A stretch of DNA of 9,961 nt from Chloroflexota bacterium (GTDB lineage Bacteria > Chloroflexota > Anaerolineae > Anaerolineales > Anaerolineaceae). The stretch spans positions 1 through 9,961 of the forward strand of contig JAJUJY010000152.1 of assembly GCA_029265085.1 (NCBI GenBank). The letters run 5' to 3'. A program made the translations under genes and the position numbers. Positions 1-5,557 of the stretch are shown piece by piece (the stretch's first letter is position 1; every line of letters starts with the position of its first letter). The notes beneath the pieces were generated by a model that saw nothing but the letters and a program-made list of their open reading frames with translations, was not told the DNA's origin and did not search any database.

Positions 1-60
1 GGAGGAATTCGAACCCTCGTTGCGGCCTTTATTACACCTCGATGGTGTGAAAGGGCTGCT
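1..60 (-). pseudogene. Degenerate or interrupted tRNA-Glu-like fragment (partial at left edge)
   Basis: Read on the minus strand, this stretch shares two blocks with the intact tRNA-Glu next door: the anticodon-arm block GCAGCCCTTTCA and the T-arm block ACGAGGGTTCGAAT. Between them, where the intact gene closes its anticodon loop, there is an extra segment of about 19 nt containing a CACC/GGTG hairpin. No recognisable D-arm or 5' acceptor strand lies upstream (61-95 is mainly a hairpin). The 3' acceptor strand, if present, lies outside the window. I infer a duplicated, decayed tRNA-Glu copy, or a tRNA remnant left by recombination. A real interrupted tRNA cannot be excluded because the end is missing. 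On the plus strand the same bases form a nearly continuous hairpin (22-59). Confidence 0.45.
22..59 (+). repeat. Long imperfect inverted repeat (hairpin)
   Basis: Bases 22-30 pair with 51-59, A31 is bulged, 32-38 pair with 44-50, and 39-43 (TCGAT) form the loop. This gives about 16 base pairs. Three of them are G-U only when the plus strand is transcribed and become A-C mismatches in a minus-strand RNA, so the structure fits a plus-strand transcript better. It overlaps the tRNA-Glu-like fragment. Function unknown. Confidence 0.5.
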
Positions 61-70
61 TAAAACATTC

Positions 71-96
71 GACCCGCTTGCGCGGGTCTTTTTCTT
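71..96 (+). terminator. Rho-independent terminator-like hairpin
   Basis: A perfect 7-bp stem, GACCCGC (71-77) with GCGGGTC (82-88), has a TTGC loop and is followed by TTTTTCTT (89-96), the usual intrinsic-terminator layout for plus-strand transcription. In the minus direction it lies directly after the tRNA-Glu 3' end with a GCAA tetraloop, but the following tract (GAATGTTTT) is a poorer U-run. It may still end the tRNA transcript. No plus-strand gene is visible to its left in the window. Confidence 0.55.
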
Positions 97-171
97 GGTG
101 CCCCCAGAGGGATTCGAACCCTCGTTTTAGCCTTGAAAGGGCTGCGTCCTGGTCCCCTAGACGATGGGGGC
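96..171 (-). tRNA. tRNA-Glu (anticodon UUC)
   Basis: The reverse complement folds as a 76-nt cloverleaf. The acceptor stem GCCCCCA/TGGGGGC is followed by discriminator A and an encoded CCA. The D-arm is GTCT...GGAC. The anticodon loop CTTTCAA carries TTC, which reads GAA/GAG. The T-arm is GAGGG-TTCGAAT-CCCTC. The anticodon stem closes on CAGCC/GGCTA, so its outermost pair (27-43) is a C-A mismatch, a mild oddity. The gene would charge glutamate for translation and, in many bacteria, for tetrapyrrole synthesis through glutamyl-tRNA reductase. It has its own promoter 23 nt upstream. Confidence 0.96.
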
Positions 172-193
172 GTTTCTCAACTGAACGAGCTAG

Positions 194-222
194 ATTTTAC
201 CAAAGCACGCTCAGTTGGTCAA
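194..222 (-). promoter_or_regulatory. Sigma70-type promoter of tRNA-Glu
   Basis: On the minus strand, TTGACC (217-222) and TAAAAT (194-199) are separated by exactly 17 bases, near consensus for a housekeeping sigma factor. The expected transcription start falls around 187, about 15 nt before the mature tRNA 5' end at 171, leaving a short leader for RNase P to remove. Confidence 0.75.
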
Positions 223-256
223 GGAATTCGTGAGACCAATTTTCAACCAGTTTTTT

Positions 257-928
257 TTAATTTGCAACCGGTTGAATAAGGGATGGATCATCCCTGTTCG
301 GATCGCTAACCCATCGGTTAACAGGATAAGCTCTCATCTGTTCCGCCGGATAAGGTTTAAGGAACGAGGTTAATTGTGTTAAAGGTGCTGCCTGTAACCA
401 TCCCCAGGCAGTTTTCTGATCTAAGATCACAGGCATACGATCATGGACCGGTGCAACCAATTCATTGGGTTCACAGGTGATGATAGTACAGCTTTTCAGC
501 GCATCGCCTTCAGGGCTTTGCCAAAACTCCCACAATCCGGCAAATGCAAATGGCTTCCTATCTAGCAACTGGAACAAAAATGGGAGTGAGCTTTTTTTGA
601 CTCCTGCTAATTTCTGCCATTCATAAAAGCCATCCGCCAGAATAAGACAGCGCCGGCGGGCGAATGCAGTCCGAAACGATGGCTTTTCCATAAGTGTTTC
701 GGATCGGGCATTTATAAGTTTATTTCCAATCGAAATATCTTTTGCCCAAGAGGGCACCAAGCCCCAGCGCATAAAATCCACTGCACGATTAACCGGGTCG
801 GTTACCACAGCCACAGGTTGTGAAGGGGCAACATTATAACGAGGGACCCAGACAGGGGGCATTTCTCCCAAATCAAATGCTTCACGCAGTTCAACAGGAT
901 CCAAAGTGAGGGTAAATCGTCCACACAT
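257..928 (-). CDS. yedK: SRAP-family abasic-site processing protein (YedK/HMCES-like)
   Basis: This 223-residue protein is full length for the SRAP (SOS response-associated peptidase) family. Known members form a covalent thiazolidine crosslink between Cys2 and abasic sites in single-stranded DNA, shielding them during replication. The hallmark residues are present: MCGR at the N-terminus with Cys2 exposed after Met removal, RYNVAPSQ (30-37), WGLVPSWA (55-62), NARSE with Asn73, GFYEW with Glu103, and VHDRMP with His162. These match the E. coli YedK set Cys2/Asn75/Glu105/His160. The start is fixed by the conserved MCGR and by a GGAGG-type ribosome site 8 nt upstream. It is transcribed divergently from ftcD. 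I see no LexA box in the 59-bp spacer, so damage induction is not supported here. Confidence 0.95.
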   Translation of the reverse strand: MCGRFTLTLDPVELREAFDLGEMPPVWVPRYNVAPSQPVAVVTDPVNRAVDFMRWGLVPSWAKDISIGNKLINARSETLMEKPSFRTAFARRRCLILADGFYEWQKLAGVKKSSLPFLFQLLDRKPFAFAGLWEFWQSPEGDALKSCTIITCEPNELVAPVHDRMPVILDQKTAWGWLQAAPLTQLTSFLKPYPAEQMRAYPVNRWVSDPNRDDPSLIQPVAN

Positions 929-951
929 CTCTGATTCCTCCTCTCAATCCG

Positions 952-959
952 ATTATAAT
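952..959. promoter_or_regulatory. Shared -10 element between divergent yedK and ftcD
   Basis: The octamer ATTATAAT holds a perfect TATAAT on both strands: plus 954-959, minus complement of 952-957. It lies 24 nt from the yedK start codon and 29 nt from the ftcD start codon, a suitable distance for both. Neither direction has a good -35 box at 16-18 bp spacing (plus CTGATT, minus TCAAGA). The call rests on the -10 match and the divergent layout. Confidence 0.4.
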
Positions 960-987
960 TGAAATACTCTTTCATCTTGAGGTGATC

Positions 988-2535
988 ATGCCAAACCCCC
1001 TGGTTGAATGTATTCCAAACTTTTCTGAGGCACGCCGCCCGGAAATCATTGCTCAAATCGTGGACACAATTCGCGCTGTTCCAAATGTTCACGTACTGGA
1101 CCAACATTCTGATCTGGACCATAACCGCACAGTTTTGACCTTTGTCGGATCTCCTGCGGCTGTGGAAGAAGCAGCTTTTCAATCAATTGCAAAAGCGGCG
1201 CAATTGATCGACTTAAACGTACATACTGGCGCACACCCGCGCATAGGAGCAACCGATGTTGTTCCCTTTGTTCCGCTAAGCGATATCACCATGCAAGACT
1301 GTGTGGAAATGGCACGCCGGTTAGGTAAGCGGGTAAGTGATGAAATAAATATCCCGGTATACTTATACGAAGAAGCTGCAAACCGGCCAGACCGCACCAA
1401 CCTGGAAAATATTCGCCGCGGTCAATACGAGGGATTGAAAGAAGACATTCTCGTCAATCCGGAACGAAAACCAGACTTTGGTCCCAGTCAACTTGGACCC
1501 GCTGGTGCAACGGTCATCGGTGCGCGCAATCCGTTGATTGCTTTCAATATTTACCTGACAACCAACGATGTCAGCATCGCCCAAAAAATTGCCAAAGCAA
1601 TTCGCCATTCATCGGGTGGTTTGCGGTTTGTCAAAGCAATGGGCGTAATGGTTGAAGGCCGTGCCCAGGTATCCATGAACCTGACGAATTACCGGCAAAC
1701 TCCCATACCCCGCGTTGTCGAAATGGTTCGCCGCGAAGCTCAACGCTATGGCGTGGGTATTTTATACAGCGAATTAGTCGGATTAATTCCACAAGAGGCC
1801 CTGGTCAACAGCGCCGTCTGGTACACCCAGCTCGATGCATTTGAACCAGAGCAAATTTTGGAACAACGCCTGATGGAAATGATGCGCAGCCAACCGCATG
1901 GAGCTGCCGCAGAAGCCAAACCAGATTTCATAGATGAGCTGGCTTCCGCATCTCCCACACCGGGAGGTGGTGCTGCTGCCGCTCATGCCGGCGCTGCCGC
2001 TGCCGCTTTAGTCGCAATGGTTGCCCGAGTAACCATCCCCAAGAAAAAGTATGAAACCGTTAAAGATCAAATGTGGGCTTTGATCGAAAAAGCGGATACT
2101 TTACGCAAAGAATTAACCGCAGGAGTTGATGAAGATTCTGCAGCGTTTAATGCGGTAATGGCTGCCTTCAAATTACCCAAAGACACCCCGGAACAAGAAA
2201 CCGCTCGCAATGAAGCTGTGCAAAAAGCAACCTACCAGGCTTCATTGGTACCATTAAATGCAGCCCGCAAAGCAGTCGCAGTGATGGAACTGGCGGTCCA
2301 GGCAGCAACCTCAGGCAACATTAACGCCATTAGTGATGCTGGCAGCGCCTTTGCCTTGGCAAAAGCAGCCCTTACCGGTGCTGGACTCAATGTCCGGATT
2401 AATTTATCCAACCTGGAAGATAAAGCCGCAGGCGCACCGCTTTTAGCTGAGTTAAAAACCCTGGAAAAACAATCAGACGAATTCCAGTCCATGATAAATA
2501 AAGTGCTTGTCGAACGCGCCAATTTTGACCTTTAA
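988..2535 (+). CDS. ftcD: Bifunctional glutamate formiminotransferase / formiminotetrahydrofolate cyclodeaminase
   Basis: This 515-residue fusion of two folate enzymes is close in length to animal FTCD (about 540). The N-terminal formiminotransferase part (about 3-305) opens with LVECIPNFSE and carries HTGAHPRIGATD, where His83 aligns with the catalytic histidine of the mammalian enzyme. It moves the formimino group from formiminoglutamate to tetrahydrofolate. The C-terminal cyclodeaminase domain (about 312-515) begins FIDELASASPTPGGG and is Ala-rich and helical. It releases ammonia to give methenyl-tetrahydrofolate. Both are cytoplasmic steps of histidine degradation. I chose ATG 988 over GTG 982 because TGAGGTGAT sits at ribosome-site spacing and the family starts there. 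No hutH, hutU or hutI is nearby, so the gene appears to stand alone. Many bacteria encode the two activities separately. Confidence 0.95.
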   Translation: MPNPLVECIPNFSEARRPEIIAQIVDTIRAVPNVHVLDQHSDLDHNRTVLTFVGSPAAVEEAAFQSIAKAAQLIDLNVHTGAHPRIGATDVVPFVPLSDITMQDCVEMARRLGKRVSDEINIPVYLYEEAANRPDRTNLENIRRGQYEGLKEDILVNPERKPDFGPSQLGPAGATVIGARNPLIAFNIYLTTNDVSIAQKIAKAIRHSSGGLRFVKAMGVMVEGRAQVSMNLTNYRQTPIPRVVEMVRREAQRYGVGILYSELVGLIPQEALVNSAVWYTQLDAFEPEQILEQRLMEMMRSQPHGAAAEAKPDFIDELASASPTPGGGAAAAHAGAAAAALVAMVARVTIPKKKYETVKDQMWALIEKADTLRKELTAGVDEDSAAFNAVMAAFKLPKDTPEQETARNEAVQKATYQASLVPLNAARKAVAVMELAVQAATSGNINAISDAGSAFALAKAALTGAGLNVRINLSNLEDKAAGAPLLAELKTLEKQSDEFQSMINKVLVERANFDL

Positions 2536-2546
2536 TCTTTAATATC

Positions 2547-2571
2547 CCCCGTGCAGGATAACTGCACGGGG
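2547..2571. promoter_or_regulatory. Perfect 10-bp stem-loop between ftcD and the lipoprotein gene
   Basis: CCCCGTGCAG (2547-2556) and CTGCACGGGG (2562-2571) are perfect inverted repeats around the loop GATAA. There is no T-tract on either side, so it is not a classic intrinsic terminator. It starts 11 nt after the ftcD stop and its 3' arm, with the only G-run near the next start codon, ends 13 nt before ATG 2585. It may protect or trim the ftcD 3' end, act as a weak terminator, or limit ribosome access to the downstream gene. Confidence 0.6.
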
Positions 2572-2584
2572 CATCGAGCTATGT

Positions 2585-4237
2585 ATGAATCAGAAAATAC
2601 GGTTATTTTTAACGGTTGTCCTCGTTCTTTTATCAGCCTGCTCTCCAATTCAGGAGGCAGGCTTAACTTCGACCCCAAGCCTGACAGCGGAACCATCGCT
2701 TGTTCCCACTGCCACACCCATTCCAGTTCCTTCTCCAACGCCCATTCCCGGGATTTGGTTAGATGTCAATTTACCGCCCGCGTTTCTTTCCCAGGTACAA
2801 ATTCCTGGCGGATGGCAAAAAGTAGAAAAAGCAGAAGAAGCACAGGTTCAGGTTTTTGCCGGAAAAGAATTCCCAGGTTCCGAATGGATTTACGCGCTTG
2901 CCGCAGCTTTTCCAACGATCACTGATAATGTAACCTCCCTGGATTTAAAGTCATTGTGGACTGATGGAACACCAATACCACAGGCTAATATATCCCATTT
3001 GGTCATGGAAGAATCAACACGTAATATGTTTGCCGCATTGTGGGGTGAACCTGGTAGCGCTGTTCAGGTACAAGAAGCAGACACATTATTAAAAACAGCC
3101 TGGGAAGATCCAACCATTTGGGCAATTATTCCTTTTGAATTGATTGAACCTCAATGGAAAATAGTTGCGGTCGATGGGATTTCACCAATTAATAAAGAGT
3201 TTGATCCTGCGGATTACCCATTGAGCGGAAATATCTCTGTGCAAGGTCCGCTAGTAGAATCCATGTCGCCTGGTTGGTTTCCTCAAACCAATCGCGACCC
3301 AGGCAAACTCACAACCGTAATGATGACCGGCGTCACTGCTATGGTTCGTGGTACAGCCAGCACAATGGCAATTATGGGCATGACCTATCCCGCCCAAAAC
3401 ATTGCCGGATTACTCCAATCAGCAGATATTACACATATCAGCAACGAGATCCCATTTGCAGAAAACTGTCCCAAACCGGGAATGTCTGAGCAGGATGGCC
3501 TAGTTTTTTGCAGCCGCCCTGAAACCATTGAACTTCTTGAACATGTCGGTACAGATGTTGTGGAATTAACCGGTGACCACTTCAGTGATTGGGGACCGGA
3601 AGCCATGCTTTATACCATACAGCTTTATAATGAGCATAATTGGCCATATTATGGCGGTGGTGCAAACCTTGATGATGCCCGCAAAGCGGTTCTTTTTGAG
3701 CACAACGGCAATAAAATCGCATTCTTGGGCTGTAACGGCAAGGCTCCTGGCTATGCGAAGGCTTCACCCAATAATCCGGGGGCCTATCATTGCAATATGG
3801 ATTACATGATCCAAGAAATCCAATCGCTGAAAAGTCAGGGCTATCTGCCGATTGTCACCTTCCAACACGAAGAGGTTTATGTCTATGGTGCGCACCCGGC
3901 ACTCCAACCAGATTTTCAAAAAGTTGCGGACGCCGGAGCCGTAGTTGTCAGCGGAAGCCAGGCTCATATGCCCCACGCTATGGAATTCAGAAATGGTGCG
4001 TTTATTCATTACGGGCTGGGCAATCTGTTCTTTGACCAATATAATTGGGATGAGACAACCGATGATGCTTTCCTCGATCAACATGTCTTTTATAACGGCC
4101 GGTATATCAATACCCAATTATTTACCATCAAATTTGTTGATTATGCTCTCTCGCGCTTGATGACCTCAGAAGAACGTACTGAGCTTTTGTCTGTCATCTT
4201 TAAAGCAAGTTGGGGGCCAAAACCACCCACTCCTTAA
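2585..4237 (+). CDS. Lipoprotein with C-terminal CapA-like (PGA_cap) domain
   Basis: A 550-residue exported protein. Residues 1-18 form a type II signal peptide ending in LSAC, so Cys19 would be lipidated and the protein anchored outside the membrane. Residues 28-56 are a Pro/Thr-rich linker. Residues 60-235 hold a segment that resembles part of a periplasmic solute-binding protein (IWAIIPFEL...VAVDGISP...YPL, around 178-213). Residues 245-485 are CapA-like: SNEIPF (286-291), GDHFSDWG (330-337), [10 protein letters not shown] (357-366), TFQHEE (425-430), SGSQAHMPH (456-464) and [10 protein letters not shown] (475-484). CapA proteins belong to the metallophosphatase fold and the founding members take part in poly-gamma-glutamate synthesis. 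Here the usual first GD motif reads TGVT (248-251), so that Asp ligand seems absent. No capB or capC is nearby, so a capsule role is unproven. The start lacks a strong ribosome site. Confidence 0.8.
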   Translation: MNQKIRLFLTVVLVLLSACSPIQEAGLTSTPSLTAEPSLVPTATPIPVPSPTPIPGIWLDVNLPPAFLSQVQIPGGWQKVEKAEEAQVQVFAGKEFPGSEWIYALAAAFPTITDNVTSLDLKSLWTDGTPIPQANISHLVMEESTRNMFAALWGEPGSAVQVQEADTLLKTAWEDPTIWAIIPFELIEPQWKIVAVDGISPINKEFDPADYPLSGNISVQGPLVESMSPGWFPQTNRDPGKLTTVMMTGVTAMVRGTASTMAIMGMTYPAQNIAGLLQSADITHISNEIPFAENCPKPGMSEQDGLVFCSRPETIELLEHVGTDVVELTGDHFSDWGPEAMLYTIQLYNEHNWPYYGGGANLDDARKAVLFEHNGNKIAFLGCNGKAPGYAKASPNNPGAYHCNMDYMIQEIQSLKSQGYLPIVTFQHEEVYVYGAHPALQPDFQKVADAGAVVVSGSQAHMPHAMEFRNGAFIHYGLGNLFFDQYNWDETTDDAFLDQHVFYNGRYINTQLFTIKFVDYALSRLMTSEERTELLSVIFKASWGPKPPTP

Positions 4238-4272
4238 GATTTTATGGTGTGGGCTAATCTATTTTTTGCTTG

Positions 4273-4278
4273 AAGGAG
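4273..4278 (+). promoter_or_regulatory. Ribosome binding site deciding the dcd start
   Basis: AAGGAG lies 8 nt before ATG 4287. A TTG at 4266 is in frame but lies upstream of this site and has no ribosome site of its own, so ATG 4287 is the better start. Confidence 0.8.
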
Positions 4279-4286
4279 TTGTAATT

Positions 4287-4841
4287 ATGGGCTTGAAATC
4301 TGATCAGTGGATTCGCAAAATGGCATTAGAACAGGGAATGATTGAACCATTTGTGGATTCCCAGGTTCGCAACGGGGTGATATCTTATGGTTTATCCTCC
4401 TACGGCTATGACATCCGCGTGGCAGACGAATACAAGATCTTCACGAACGTCTTTTCCGCAGTGGTTGACCCTAAACAATTTGATCCTCGTTCAATGATCG
4501 ATTTCAAAGGGGATGTATGTATCATTCCCCCCAACTCATTTGCATTAGCCCGCACTGTGGAATATTTCCGCATTCCTCGCAGCACCCTGACCGTATGTTT
4601 GGGAAAAAGCACGTATGCACGCTGTGGGATCATTGTCAACGTGACTCCTTTTGAGCCGGAATGGGAAGGGTTTGTGACCCTCGAAATCTCAAACACCACT
4701 CCTTTACCTGCTAAAATTTACTCAAACGAAGGAATTGCCCAGGTGCTCTTCTTTGAAGGGGATGAAATTTGCCAGACTTCTTACGCAGACAAGAAGGGTA
4801 AATACCAGCGCCAACAAGGGATTTTGCTTCCAAAGCTCTAA
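4287..4841 (+). CDS. dcd: dCTP deaminase
   Basis: A 184-residue enzyme that deaminates dCTP to dUTP, feeding thymidylate synthesis. Family motifs run throughout: SDQWIRKMA (5-13), [13 protein letters not shown] (32-44), [19 protein letters not shown] (79-97), [16 protein letters not shown] (106-121), [13 protein letters not shown] (125-137) and GKYQRQQG (171-178). Ser108, Arg112 and Glu133 align with E. coli Ser111, Arg115 and catalytic Glu138. The sequence closely resembles the Pseudomonas-type branch of about 188 residues. Whether it also hydrolyses dUTP, as some deaminases of this family do, cannot be settled from motifs alone. It follows the lipoprotein gene by 49 bp with no terminator seen between them, and it ends at a strong terminator. 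Confidence 0.97.
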   Translation: MGLKSDQWIRKMALEQGMIEPFVDSQVRNGVISYGLSSYGYDIRVADEYKIFTNVFSAVVDPKQFDPRSMIDFKGDVCIIPPNSFALARTVEYFRIPRSTLTVCLGKSTYARCGIIVNVTPFEPEWEGFVTLEISNTTPLPAKIYSNEGIAQVLFFEGDEICQTSYADKKGKYQRQQGILLPKL

Positions 4842-4845
4842 AAGT

Positions 4846-4880
4846 AAAAGGCTGTCCCCAAAAAGCGGACAGCCTTTTTT
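4846..4880. terminator. Bidirectional rho-independent terminator
   Basis: GGCTGTCC (4850-4857) pairs with GGACAGCC (4867-4874) across a 9-nt loop. AAAA on the left and TTTTTT on the right extend the stem. The T-run (4875-4880) serves dcd on the plus strand. On the minus strand the hairpin is followed by TTTTACTTTT and serves the convergent esterase gene, whose stop codon is 3 nt away. Confidence 0.93.
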
Positions 4881-4882
4881 CA

Positions 4883-5557
4883 TTATTTTTGCTTCCGGTT
4901 ACTTAAGAACCAGTTATAAAGCTCCGGATTACGATAAGTTTGTGTCCAGGAATCATGCCCGGCATCCGGATATATCGTCATGCGCACATCACCACCCACT
5001 GCACGCAATTCATCCACCAGTATCTGTGATTCGCGCAGTGGGACAATTTCATCCAAAGCGCCGTGAAAAGCCCATACTGGTGTCTTTACCAAATCTCGGA
5101 CTTTTTCTGGGAAGCCATAAAACCAGGGTCCCCCGCCACAGATAGGCGCAATGGCAGCAAACCGCTCCGGGTACGTAGCAGCCAGGTGCCATGTTCCATA
5201 TCCTCCCATACTAATTCCAGTGACATAAATCCGGTTTTGATCCACATCATATCGATCAACCACCTCTTTTAACAGAACATCCAGTACCGGAAAGTGATCA
5301 GACCACCAGGTATCCATCGGACATTGCGGAGCGATTGTTATAAATGGGAAATCCTGCATCTCTTCAACAATGCGGGGAATACCATGTTTTAACACCAATT
5401 CAAGATTTTGACCTCGTTCACCTGCCCCGTGCAAAAACAAGATCACCGGCCAATGACGTCCAGCTTCCTGGTTATATCCATCAGGTAAATGCAGCAGATA
5501 TTTAAGATGATACGAATGAGGAATTACTGTTTGAAAAGATAAATTCTGTTGTTTCAT
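4883..5557 (-). CDS. Cytoplasmic alpha/beta-hydrolase (esterase / prolyl-oligopeptidase-like)
   Basis: A 224-residue single-domain alpha/beta-hydrolase without a signal peptide. The oxyanion motif is HGAGE (43-47). The nucleophile elbow is GISMGG with Ser116. The acid is Asp169 in FHGALDEIVP and the base is His201 in PDAGHDSW. The pattern fits predicted carboxylesterases/phospholipases related to prolyl oligopeptidase and dienelactone hydrolase. The substrate cannot be read from sequence. Its ATG overlaps the ClC stop codon (ATGA, 5554-5557) and follows a GAGGTG ribosome site 6 nt away, so the two are translated from one message and probably coupled. A link between esterase activity and chloride transport is not obvious, so co-transcription may only reflect compact gene packing. 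Confidence 0.85.
   Translation of the reverse strand: MKQQNLSFQTVIPHSYHLKYLLHLPDGYNQEAGRHWPVILFLHGAGERGQNLELVLKHGIPRIVEEMQDFPFITIAPQCPMDTWWSDHFPVLDVLLKEVVDRYDVDQNRIYVTGISMGGYGTWHLAATYPERFAAIAPICGGGPWFYGFPEKVRDLVKTPVWAFHGALDEIVPLRESQILVDELRAVGGDVRMTIYPDAGHDSWTQTYRNPELYNWFLSNRKQK

Noticed and set aside
244..274. Inverted repeat CAACCAG/CCGGTTG after the yedK stop, possible terminator
   Set aside because: Overlaps the end of the coding region, contains a mismatch or wobble, and has no T-run on the required side.
929..987. Search for a LexA/SOS operator between yedK and ftcD
   Set aside because: Neither a CTGT-N8-ACAG type nor a GAAC-N4-GTTC type box is present, despite the family's SOS-associated name.
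802..1182. Minus-strand open frame of 126 codons across the yedK/ftcD junction
   Set aside because: Lies antisense to ftcD and overlaps the start of yedK, with no family signature. It is a frame shadow.
2551..2925. Plus-strand open frame of 124 codons starting inside the hairpin
   Set aside because: Overlaps the lipoprotein signal peptide and linker in another frame. Low-complexity Ser/Arg-rich product with no recognisable domain.
3764..4117. Minus-strand open frame of 117 codons antisense to the CapA-like domain
   Set aside because: No ribosome site or domain. The opposite strand carries clear conserved motifs.
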